The position numbers and the translations under genes are program-made. From NCBI GenBank assembly GCA_047518105.1, contig JAKZRQ010000118.1:1-17012 (forward strand): DNA of 17,012 bases, read 5' to 3'. The DNA comes from VXYL01 sp047518105 (GTDB taxonomy: Bacteria > Pseudomonadota > Gammaproteobacteria > Pseudomonadales > Azotimanducaceae). Shown in pieces: positions 7,205-13,219 of this stretch. The notes beneath the pieces were generated by a model. The model worked only from the letters and a program-made list of their open reading frames with translations. It did not search any database and was not told the origin of the DNA. Positions within the stretch are counted from its first letter, which is position 1, and each line of letters begins with the position of its first letter.

Positions 7205-8230
7205 ATGGCCGACGACCTTCTCAAGAGCTACCGGTTCCGCCTGGAGCGGGAGGACCGCTGGCGCGAGCTCGACAGACTGGTCACCCGCGCCGAACGCCAT
7301 GGCATTGCATCCCTCTCGGCCGACGAACTGGTGCGCACCCCAAGCCTCTACAGGGCATGCATATCGTCGCTTTCGGTGGCCCGGAGCATTTCCCTGGACG
7401 CCAACCTGCTCGCCTACCTCGAGTCCCTGACCCTGCGCGCCTACTTCGTGGTCTACGGCGTGCGCGGGCACCTTGGGCGTGTGATCGCCAGTTTCTTCCG
7501 CCGCTACTTCCCGGCGGCGGTGCGGCGCACGGGTTGGTCCATCGGGCTCGCCGCCATCCTGTTGTTCGGCGGAGTCGCCACCGGATGGCTGGTCACGGCG
7601 ACCGAGAGCGCGTGGTTCGAGGCCTTCATATCGCCGGACATGGCCCAGGGGAGAACGCCGGCGGCGACGCGCAAGGAACTTGCCGACACCCTCTTCCAGC
7701 GTCCCTCGGCGGCAGACACACTGACCGCGTTCGCATCGTTCCTGTTCCAGAACAACGCGCGGATCGGCATGCTGTGCTTCGCTTTGGGAGCGGCGTTCGG
7801 CGTGCCCGTTCTGGTCCTACTGTTCTACAACGGCTTGCCCATCGGGGCGCTGTGCGCGGTGTTCGCGGGCCAGGATCTCTCGCTCGAGTTCCTGGCTTGG
7901 CTCGCCATTCACGGCACGACGGAGCTCACGGCCGTCATCCTCTGCGGCGGCGCCGGCTTTCATCTTGCCAGGGCGATGATCCATCCCGGCCGGCGAACGC
8001 GCTTGGCCGCGCTCGCCGACAAGGGCAGAACGGCGGCGACGGTGGTGGTCGGTGCCGTGGTCATGCTGTTCGTCGCCGCCTTGCTCGAGGGTCTCGGGCG
8101 GCAACTGATCGTGGACACCCATCTGCGCTTGGCCGTCGGCTGCGTCATGGCAGCGGCGTGGTTGGCCTATTTCGTGTTCTGCGGTCGGGCGATGGTTCGG
8201 GCGGATGCCGGGCGCGGCGATGACCGGTAG
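7205..8230 (+). CDS. SpoIIM (stage II sporulation protein M) family membrane protein
   Basis: This 341-residue protein has a soluble, charged N-terminal helical region (1-105) and then about five to six membrane spans. The family signatures FQNNARIG (181-188), FYNGLPIGAL (207-216) and HGTTELTAVILCGGAG (236-251) are present. In Bacillus, SpoIIM is part of the septal peptidoglycan-remodelling complex. Homologues such as this one in non-sporulating bacteria occur in MoxR/DUF58/RDD clusters and have no defined role. ATG 7205 is preceded by GAGGAT. The gap to the DUF58 gene is 27 nt, and the 3' end overlaps the RDD gene. The name should not be taken to imply sporulation. Confidence 0.88.
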   Translation: MADDLLKSYRFRLEREDRWRELDRLVTRAERHGIASLSADELVRTPSLYRACISSLSVARSISLDANLLAYLESLTLRAYFVVYGVRGHLGRVIASFFRRYFPAAVRRTGWSIGLAAILLFGGVATGWLVTATESAWFEAFISPDMAQGRTPAATRKELADTLFQRPSAADTLTAFASFLFQNNARIGMLCFALGAAFGVPVLVLLFYNGLPIGALCAVFAGQDLSLEFLAWLAIHGTTELTAVILCGGAGFHLARAMIHPGRRTRLAALADKGRTAATVVVGAVVMLFVAALLEGLGRQLIVDTHLRLAVGCVMAAAWLAYFVFCGRAMVRADAGRGDDR

Positions 8231-9122
8231 CGAGGCGGCACTGCGGTCCGTCGCCACCCCCGAGGGCGTCCCCGTGGCTGTGGAACTGGCCGACCATGGC
8301 GCCCGCGCCGGGGCGCTGTTGATCGACCTCGCGATCATCGTCGGTTCCCTCGTCGTCGCCGCGCTATTGGCGGTGCTCTTGATGCCCGTTGTCGGCACCG
8401 TCGCGGTGATGCTGGTCTCCGTGCTGTCGTTCTTGCTGCGGGCGCCGTACTTCATGGCTTTCGAGATGCGCTGGCGCGGCCAGACCCCCGGCAAACGGGT
8501 CTTCAAGCTGCGCGTGGTGGACAGGCATGGCGGAGCGCTTTCGCCGCAGGCGGTGGCGGCGCGCAACGTCATGCGCGAGGTCGAGGTGTTCATGCCGATG
8601 CAGCTCGTGCTGGTTGCACCGTCGACTGCGATCAACCCGGGAACCCTGTGGATCGTCGCAGCCCTGGTCTGGCTTGGCATCTTCACCCTGATGCCGTTGT
8701 TCAATCGCGACCGCCTGCGGATCGGCGACATGATCGCGGGAACCTGGGTGGTCCGTGCGCAGGGCGTGATCCTGCAACGCGACCTCACATCCCCGAGCCC
8801 CGCCGACGCGCCCCGCTACCGTTTCACACGCACCGAACTCGATGTGTACGGGATCGCCGAACTGCAGACGCTCGAGAAGCTGCTGCGCGGCCCTCGAGCC
8901 CCGGGAACCAATGCGGCGCGAACGGAGGTATTCAAGCGCATTCGCAACAAGATCGGTTGGGACCGGAGCGACGCGGCGGTCGATCCCGACGCCTTCCTGA
9001 ACGACTACTATCGGGCCCTACGGGCCTATCTCGAACAGCATGTCCTATTCGGCGACCGGCGCGCCGACAAGCACGAAGCGGCGGGCCGACGCCGCGCTCG
9101 GACGCCCGCAAGCGGAGCGTGA
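8220..9122 (+). CDS. RDD family membrane protein
   Basis: This 300-residue protein (ATG 8220; an in-frame ATG at 8205 would add five residues) has the RDD pattern. Arg29 and Asp36 lie in RAGALLIDLAI at the start of the first span, RGQTPGKRVFKLRVV (86-100) follows the second span, and RLRIGDMIAGTWVV (165-178) contains the third conserved Asp170. Spans lie near 31-56, 58-80 and 140-162. A polar tail of about 120 residues follows and ends in a basic segment. It overlaps the SpoIIM gene by 11 nt and ends the operon. RDD proteins are membrane proteins of mostly unknown function; some are implicated in transport. The last 134 nt are duplicated at 10418-10551. Confidence 0.87.
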   Translation: MTGSEAALRSVATPEGVPVAVELADHGARAGALLIDLAIIVGSLVVAALLAVLLMPVVGTVAVMLVSVLSFLLRAPYFMAFEMRWRGQTPGKRVFKLRVVDRHGGALSPQAVAARNVMREVEVFMPMQLVLVAPSTAINPGTLWIVAALVWLGIFTLMPLFNRDRLRIGDMIAGTWVVRAQGVILQRDLTSPSPADAPRYRFTRTELDVYGIAELQTLEKLLRGPRAPGTNAARTEVFKRIRNKIGWDRSDAAVDPDAFLNDYYRALRAYLEQHVLFGDRRADKHEAAGRRRARTPASGA

Positions 9123-9997
9123 ACGGCCGGTCATTCGAAGACCCTTGCGATGGCGTTCGTGTCGACGCCCTCCTTGATCACGCGCAGGTCGTGGTAGGTG
9201 ACGGCGACGATGCTCGCCCAGATTCCCGAGGTCAGGATGAACGCAAACTGATTGACGATGAGATAGAGCCAAATATCGTCGAACAGCAGAGTCGCGCCTA
9301 GATCGACCAAGCTCAGTGCCACGTAGTTGCACACGCCGAGTAGCAGCGCCAATCCCAAGAGCTGCCCCTTGTAGCCTTGCGTCAGCTCGTAGCTTCGGCG
9401 CAGCGCGCCGAGGCCATTGCGTTCGACCGCGGCTGCCGGAACCGCTACCCACAGCATCAATCCGATGATGACTCCGGGAACGATCAACAGCACAAACCCC
9501 ACCACGGTCGCGATGCCCACGACGATGGCGATCAATGCCACCGGCAGCAGGCGCCGCATGGACTCGAGGAACGTCTGCGCAAAGCCTGCCGGGCCGCCTC
9601 GCAAGTGACGCACGACACCGTAGGTCAAGCCCGCCTGCAAACCGAACAGGCAGATCAAGTTGACCCCCGCCAGCAGAAACATCACGCCGACAACGCGCAT
9701 CATTTCCAAGACTGCGGCCGGGTCCTCGGGCACCGTGTTCGGGTCGAGTCCAGCAAGAACCTGCTCCAAGCTGGCCAAACCGGGGAGGAAATATCCCGCC
9801 GCCACGAAATACGGCACGAAGACGACCAGCGACAGCGGAACAAACACTGCCAGGTTACTGAAATAGGCCGCGAATCCCGTTCGAACGATATCTCCCAGCA
9901 AGAATCCGTTCACATCACGCATGCAACCCGTCCCGGTTCAATTGACATCCAAGGAGCGGCATCTTCTCTCCCGATGGCCGTTTCCGTCAATGCGCTC
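8989..9997. repeat. Direct duplication, copy 1 (RDD 3' end + membrane protein gene + its upstream region)
   Basis: This segment is repeated in the same orientation at 10418-11317. By hand alignment of 9302-9922 against 10621-11241 I count about 26 differences in 621 bp, or about 96% identity. Copy 1 keeps both genes intact. Homology begins within the RDD gene at ACGCCTTCCTGAAC (8989) and ends near GCGCTC (about 9992-9997), exactly where the hairpin at the edge of the mosaic array begins. Confidence 0.95.
9131..9922 (-). CDS. Polytopic membrane protein (YckC/GPDPase-membrane-domain-like)
   Basis: This 263-residue hydrophobic protein begins MRDVNGFLLGDIVRTGFAAY and has about six spans (roughly 20-46, 75-100, 126-158, 184-206, 208-228 and 230-245). 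A conserved-looking block, AVERNGLGALRRSYELTQGY (165-184), between spans resembles the R-S-x-x-L-x-x-G segment of large bacterial membrane families related to the glycerophosphodiester phosphodiesterase membrane domain. There is no catalytic domain. It converges on the RDD gene with an 8-nt gap, so it is not part of that operon, yet such genes are often near RDD genes. A second, C-terminally altered copy lies at 10474-11241. Function unknown; the membrane assignment is firm. Confidence 0.8.
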   Translation of the reverse strand: MRDVNGFLLGDIVRTGFAAYFSNLAVFVPLSLVVFVPYFVAAGYFLPGLASLEQVLAGLDPNTVPEDPAAVLEMMRVVGVMFLLAGVNLICLFGLQAGLTYGVVRHLRGGPAGFAQTFLESMRRLLPVALIAIVVGIATVVGFVLLIVPGVIIGLMLWVAVPAAAVERNGLGALRRSYELTQGYKGQLLGLALLLGVCNYVALSLVDLGATLLFDDIWLYLIVNQFAFILTSGIWASIVAVTYHDLRVIKEGVDTNAIARVFE

Positions 9998-10011
9998 ACC
10001 CCGCAGGGGTG
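9997..10011. other. Small perfect hairpin at the boundary of the mosaic array
   Basis: CACCCC-GCA-GGGGTG forms a perfect 6-bp stem with a 3-nt loop. It begins where homology between the two duplication copies ends and runs into the repeat core GGTGTACGACAGAT. The other copy of the core (1279-1323) lacks this stem, so it may be a chance feature or one end of the element. Confidence 0.45.
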
Positions 10012-10217
10012 TACGACAGATGTTTGGTGAGTGAACACCAACCTTCTCATGGGGACACCCACCGAACCTTCTCATGGGAACCTTCTCATGGGGACACCCA
10101 CCGGGACAGATGTTTGGGGACATCCACCGGCAGATGTTTGGGGACATCCACCGGGGACATCCACCGGGGACACCCACCGGGACATCCACCGGGGACATCC
10201 ACCGGGGGACATCCACC

Positions 10218-10245
10218 GTGCCGCCCTGCGCGTCCGACCACTGAG
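10218..10245 (+). repeat. 28-bp module D, copy 1
   Basis: This block starts GTGCCGCCCTGCGCG and ends CCGACCACTGAG. It is identical to 10366-10393. It interrupts the GGGGACAYCCACC tandem units and follows a T-form (ACATCC) unit in both places, which suggests a higher-order repeat of several C units plus one D block. Confidence 0.9.
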
Positions 10246-10365
10246 GGGGACATCCACCGGGGACACCCACCGGGGACACCCACCGGGGGACACCCACCGG
10301 GGACACCCACCGGGGGACACCCACCGGGGACACCCACCGGGGACACCCACCGGAGGACATCCACC

Positions 10366-10393
10366 GTGCCGCCCTGCGCGTCCGACCACTGAG
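10366..10393 (+). repeat. 28-bp module D, copy 2, at the end of the direct array
   Basis: Identical to 10218-10245. Its last base overlaps the only inverted array unit, GGTGGGTGTCCCC (10393-10405), which closes the array just before duplication copy 2. Confidence 0.9.
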
Positions 10394-10417
10394 GTGGGTG
10401 TCCCCAGTCAGAGTCCC

Positions 10418-10551
10418 ACGCCTTCCTGAACCACTACTATCGGGCCCTACGAGCCTATCTCGAACAGCATGTCCTATTCGGCGACCGGCGCGCCGACAAG
10501 CACGAAGCGGCGGGCCGACGCCGCGCTCGGACGCCCGCAAGCGGGGCGTGA
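10418..10551 (+). pseudogene. Duplicated 3' fragment of the RDD gene
   Basis: These 134 nt match the last 44 codons of the RDD gene, including NDYYRALRAYLEQHVLFG (here NHYYRALRAYLEQHVLFG) and the TGA at 10549-10551. There are only a few changes, for example GAC to CAC. It has no start, membrane domain or RDD motifs, and it is fused upstream to the repeat array. It is a by-product of the duplication and not a functional gene. Confidence 0.9.
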
Positions 10552-11241
10552 ACGGCCGGTCATTCGAAGACCCTTGCGATGGCGTTCGTGTCGACGCCCT
10601 CCTTGATGACGCGCAGGTCGATCGACCAAGCTCAGTGCCACGTACTCGCACACGCCGAGTAGCAGCGCCAATCCGAAGAGCTGCCCCTTGTAGCCTTGCG
10701 TCAGCTCGCGGCTTCGGCGCAGCGCGCCGAGGCCATTGCGTTCGACCGCAGCCGCCGGAACCGCTACCCACAGCATCAATCCGATGATGACTCCGGGAAC
10801 GATTAGCAGCGCAAACCCCACCACGGTCGCGATGCCCACGACGATGGCGATCAATGCAACCGGCAGCAGGCGCCGGATGGACTCGAAGAACGTCTGCGCA
10901 AAGCCTGCCGGGCCGCCTCGCAAGTGACGCACGACACCGTAGGTCAAGCCCGCCTGCAAACCGAACAGGCTGATCAAGTTGACCCACGCCAACAGGATCA
11001 TCACGCCGACAACGCGCATCACTTCCAAGACTGCGGCCGGGTCCTCGGGCACCGTGTTCGGGTCGAGTCCAACAAGACCCTGCTCCAAGCTGCCCAAACC
11101 GGGAAGGAAATATCCCGCCGCCACGAAATACGGCACGAAGACGACCAGCGACAGCGGAACAAACGCTGCCAGGTTACTGAAATAGGCCGAGAATCCCGTT
11201 CGAACGATATCTCCCAGCAAGAACCCGTTCACATCACGCAT
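10474..11241 (-). CDS. Second copy of the polytopic membrane protein, frameshifted C-terminus (probable pseudogene)
   Basis: The open frame encodes 255 residues. The first 207 align with the 9131-9922 protein through VALSLVD. A 110-bp deletion then shifts the frame, giving an unrelated basic tail of 48 residues (RPARHQGGRRHERHRKG...) read antisense across the duplicated RDD tail. The last two membrane spans are lost. I count about 26 nucleotide differences in the shared 621 nt, and many are amino-acid changing (for example Tyr178 to Arg, Gly86 to Trp and Asn199 to Glu), which suggests relaxed or altered selection. The start region is intact, so a shortened membrane protein could still be made. 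It is best treated as a decaying copy. Confidence 0.65.
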   Translation of the reverse strand: MRDVNGFLLGDIVRTGFSAYFSNLAAFVPLSLVVFVPYFVAAGYFLPGLGSLEQGLVGLDPNTVPEDPAAVLEVMRVVGVMILLAWVNLISLFGLQAGLTYGVVRHLRGGPAGFAQTFFESIRRLLPVALIAIVVGIATVVGFALLIVPGVIIGLMLWVAVPAAAVERNGLGALRRSRELTQGYKGQLFGLALLLGVCEYVALSLVDRPARHQGGRRHERHRKGLRMTGRSRPACGRPSAASARRFVLVGAPVAE

Positions 11242-11382
11242 GCAACCCGCCCCAGCTCAATTGACATCCAAGGAGCGGCATCTTGTCTCCCGATGGTCGG
11301 TTCCGTCAATGGCGCTCCCCCGCCTCCTCCCCGCCTCCCCCGCAACCCGGCGACCGATCGGCTCTGCGCGCCCTTGCGCCTG

Positions 11383-11388
11383 TACAAT
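11383..11388 (+). promoter_or_regulatory. Possible -10 element upstream of the PHP/trp run
   Basis: TACAAT matches five of six positions of the sigma-70 -10 consensus and lies 31 nt before the GTG start at 11419. No good -35 hexamer is visible at 16-18 nt upstream, so this is tentative. It is placed just downstream of duplication copy 2, in the 102-bp gap 11318-11418. Confidence 0.3.
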
Positions 11389-11418
11389 GCGCTGTTACGC
11401 CGTAGAACGGGAGCCGCA

Positions 11419-12255
11419 GTGCCAACCCCAGACAGCGCCCACAGACGCAACTTCCACACCCACACCTACCGCTGCAACCACGCCACCGGCGATGTCGCCG
11501 ACTACTGCCGCGTGGCCGTCGATCTCGGCATGGAGACGCTCGGGTTTTCCGACCATACGGCCCTGCCGGACGACCGCTGGCTCGGGGCGCGCATGCCCTA
11601 TTCGGACCTCGACGACTACGTCGCGGCCATCGACAAGGGCAGACGAGACTTCCCGGGGCTCACGGTCCTGAAGGGCATGGAGTGCGAATACGTTCCCGAA
11701 TTCCACGCCTTCTACGAGGACGAACTGCTCGGTGCCCGCGCCTTCGACTACCTGGTGGGCGCCGCGCATTTCTTTCCCGAGGGCGACGACTGGACCGGAA
11801 CCTACGGCGGCACCCGGGATGCGAAGAGCCTGCGCGCCTACGCCGACTACACCATCGACATGATGGAAACCGGCTTGTTCGACTTCATCGCCCACCCCGA
11901 CCTGTTCGGCAACTGCTACGCGGTGTTCGACGCCGACGCCCGGGCGTGCTCCCGGGACATCCTGGTCGCAGCGCGCGAGTGCGACGTCGGCATGGAGATC
12001 AACGCCCTGGGATTGCGCAAGCAGGCGCGCAAGAAGCCGGGAAACCCCTACCCGCTGTATCCGTGGCTGCCGTTCTGGGAACTCGCCGCCGAGTGCGACC
12101 CGCCGGTGATCGTGAATTCCGACGCCCATCGGCCGGAGGACCTGCAAGGACGCGCGGGCGAAGCCCACGACATCCGCATGGGCCTCGGCCTGCGCGAGAT
12201 GGACATCGACCGCCTCGACCGACGGACCGCGACGGCACCGCAAGCACGGCCATGA
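11419..12255 (+). CDS. PHP-domain hydrolase, histidinol-phosphatase-like
   Basis: This 278-residue protein shows the PHP metal-site pattern: NFHTHTYRCNH (11-21; His13, His15, His21), SDHT (44-47; His46), GMECEY (86-91; Glu88), GAAHFF (114-119; His117), FIAHPDLF (156-163; His159) and NSDAHRP (233-239; Asp235, His237). The full ligand set is present, so it should be an active trinuclear-metal phosphoesterase. The motif layout is like that of PHP-type histidinol-phosphate phosphatase (HisK/HisJ), the last-but-one phosphatase step of histidine synthesis, but substrate cannot be proven and other PHP phosphatases look similar. The start is GTG 11419 with GGGAG at 11409-11413; the open frame extends upstream through the duplicated segment, which is not credible coding. 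It overlaps trpG as ATGA, which suggests cotranslation. Confidence 0.82.
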   Translation: MPTPDSAHRRNFHTHTYRCNHATGDVADYCRVAVDLGMETLGFSDHTALPDDRWLGARMPYSDLDDYVAAIDKGRRDFPGLTVLKGMECEYVPEFHAFYEDELLGARAFDYLVGAAHFFPEGDDWTGTYGGTRDAKSLRAYADYTIDMMETGLFDFIAHPDLFGNCYAVFDADARACSRDILVAARECDVGMEINALGLRKQARKKPGNPYPLYPWLPFWELAAECDPPVIVNSDAHRPEDLQGRAGEAHDIRMGLGLREMDIDRLDRRTATAPQARP

Positions 12256-12827
12256 TCCTGCTCATCGACAACTACGATTCCTTCACCTACAACGTCGCGC
12301 AGTACCTGGGCGAACTCGGCGCCGACGTGGACGTGCGCCGCAACGACGAGATCACCCTGGACGAGATCGAACGCCTGGCGCCGGAGAAGATCGTCATCTC
12401 TCCTGGTCCCTGCACCCCGAACGAGGCCGGCATCTCGCTCGACGTGGTACGCGCCTTCGGTCGCGACGTGCCCATGCTCGGCATCTGCCTTGGACATCAG
12501 AGCATCGGCCAGGCCTACGGCGGCACCGTGCAGCGGGCACGCGACGTCATGCACGGCAAGACCAGCGCCATTCACCACAGCGGCCGGGGCGTGTTCCAGG
12601 GCTTGCCGCCCGCATTCGAGGCCACCCGCTACCATTCGTTGATCGTCGCCGACATGCCCGACTGCCTGGAAGTGACCGCGTGGACCGCGACCGAGCACGG
12701 CGAAGCCGACGAGGTGATGGGCATCAGGCATCGCGAGCACCCGGTCGAAGGCGTCCAATTCCATCCCGAGTCGATCAAGACGCCAGTCGGCCACGAATTG
12801 CTCGGCAACTTCCTCAACGCGCCCTAG
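12252..12827 (+). CDS. trpG: Anthranilate synthase component II (glutamine amidotransferase)
   Basis: This 191-residue class-I glutamine amidotransferase starts MILLIDNYDSFTYNV. It has the oxyanion-hole motif SPGPCTPNEAG (50-60), the nucleophile motif LGICLGHQ (76-83; Cys79), HGKTSAIHH (101-109) and the triad end VQFHPESI (168-175; His171, Glu173). It releases ammonia from glutamine for TrpE to make anthranilate. The same subunit type (PabA) can serve 4-amino-4-deoxychorismate synthase, but the trpD/trpC neighbours favour TrpG, and amphibolic use is possible. ATG overlaps the PHP stop by 4 nt. The TAG stop (12825-12827) lies in the left end of the inverted-repeat element. No trpE is in the window. 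Confidence 0.93.
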   Translation: MILLIDNYDSFTYNVAQYLGELGADVDVRRNDEITLDEIERLAPEKIVISPGPCTPNEAGISLDVVRAFGRDVPMLGICLGHQSIGQAYGGTVQRARDVMHGKTSAIHHSGRGVFQGLPPAFEATRYHSLIVADMPDCLEVTAWTATEHGEADEVMGIRHREHPVEGVQFHPESIKTPVGHELLGNFLNAP

Positions 12828-13012
12828 CCCGCATTTCTCACCAGGCCGCTTGTCGGCGTCAAGAAGCTCTTGGGTTTCACTAGTTCGACCACGATGTCGA
12901 TGATCGTGCCGATAGCGGACTGCGCTGGCCGCGCCCGCCCGCGCTTCGCGCGGAGGCCCTCGCGGGTCTTTTGGCCCCGTGTGTACACGGGGCTAAAATC
13001 CTCCGCGATCAT
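12824..13012 (-). CDS. Small ORF filling the inverted-repeat element (62 aa, doubtful)
   Basis: On the minus strand, ATG at 13010-13012 opens a 62-residue frame. It starts MIAEDFSPVYTRGQKTREGL, continues with a hydrophobic middle (IGTIIDIVVELVKPKSFL, 35-51) and stops at TAG formed by the terminal CTAG (12824-12826). It spans most of the element and ends precisely at its border, as if the first and last parts of a transposase gene had been joined by an internal deletion. I do not recognise a family. The frame also stays open upstream through the intergenic region, so openness alone is weak evidence in this GC-rich DNA. Confidence 0.25.
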   Translation of the reverse strand: MIAEDFSPVYTRGQKTREGLRAKRGRARPAQSAIGTIIDIVVELVKPKSFLTPTSGLVRNAG

Positions 13013-13041
13013 CACGGCCCCTGGTGAGAAATGCGGGCTAG
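12824..13041. mobile_element. 218-bp element with 22-bp perfect terminal inverted repeats (MITE-like)
   Basis: The ends 12824-12845 (CTAGCCCGCATTTCTCACCA then GG) and 13020-13041 are exact inverted repeats of 22 bp. Because both ends are CTAG, a palindrome, the outer 4 bp could equally be a CTAG target duplication around 18-bp inverted repeats. Inside is a GCCCCGTG-TGTA-CACGGGGC hairpin (12974-12993) and no transposase domain. The size and structure fit a non-autonomous miniature transposon; the ATTTCTCAC end resembles ends I associate with IS1380-type elements, which is tentative. It sits exactly at the trpG stop codon, which it preserves, and separates trpG from trpD. Confidence 0.8.
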
Positions 13042-13219
13042 CGTGCCGCTTCCGAAATAGCGTAGCGTCCATGCTGCCCAATCGCACACGCGAGACCGAC
13101 TTGTGCGAGTGCTTGAGGGCGGTGCATCCTCGCTTTGCGTTGCTGTCGTGCAAGCCGAAAGGTCGTACGGTGTGGCACGGCAATTCGGAATCGGAACTCC
13201 AGCGGAGGGCAACGTGCAG

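Larger units (their letters stand above)
9997..10405 (+). repeat. Mosaic short-repeat array separating the two duplicated copies
   Basis: The array is built from short modules. Module C, consensus GGGGACAYCCACC, occurs 18 times directly (10051, 10090, 10116, 10140, 10153, 10166, 10179, 10191, 10204, 10246, 10259, 10272, 10285, 10299, 10312, 10326, 10339, 10352; length 12-14 bp) and once inverted at 10393-10405. Module B, AACCTTCTCATGGG, occurs at 10040, 10065 and 10079. Module A, CAGATGTTTGG, occurs at 10017, 10106 and 10131. Module D is a 28-bp block at 10218-10245 and 10366-10393. From 10140 to 10365, C units are mostly head-to-tail without spacers. The first A-spacer-B stretch matches the dispersed repeat at 1279-1323. 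No open frame here looks like a protein: translations in every frame are Gly/Pro/His or Cys/Trp/Pro repeats. Confidence 0.93.
10418..11317. repeat. Direct duplication, copy 2 (with 110-bp internal deletion)
   Basis: This segment corresponds to 8989-9997 in the same orientation. A 110-bp block equivalent to 9192-9301 is missing at the 10620/10621 junction (GCAGGTCG joined to ATCGACCAAG). Otherwise the segments align nearly without gaps, with one extra G near 11311. Homology ends at about 11317; 11318-11418 is unrelated and leads into the PHP gene. Confidence 0.95.

Noticed and set aside
5677..8223. 848-residue plus-strand frame across MoxR, DUF58 and SpoIIM genes
   Set aside because: It is an Arg/Pro/Gly-rich frame overlapping three well-supported genes and has no recognisable domain.
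7205..8230. Sporulation gene, implying a spore-forming organism
   Set aside because: SpoIIM-family proteins are common in MoxR/DUF58 clusters of non-sporulating bacteria, and no other sporulation gene is present.
10051..10405. CRISPR array
   Set aside because: Units are 12-14 bp and mostly adjacent, with no unique spacers of 30-40 bp. The 28-bp blocks are separated by 120 bp of the same short repeat, and no cas genes are present.
10009..10429. Coding frames through the repeat array (Gly/Pro/His-rich or Cys/Trp/Pro-rich repeats)
   Set aside because: All frames stay open only because the 13-mer lacks stop codons. The translations are pure low-complexity repeats that shift with unit length, and no start signal or family is recognisable.
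10924..11418. N-terminal extension of the PHP protein into the duplicated segment
   Set aside because: The added residues are the antisense translation of the membrane protein gene and a Pro/Arg-rich stretch. PHP homology starts at NFHTHT just after the GTG with GGGAG upstream.
13042..13219. Tryptophan leader peptide or attenuator before trpD
   Set aside because: I found no short frame rich in Trp codons and no pair of alternative hairpins followed by a T-tract.
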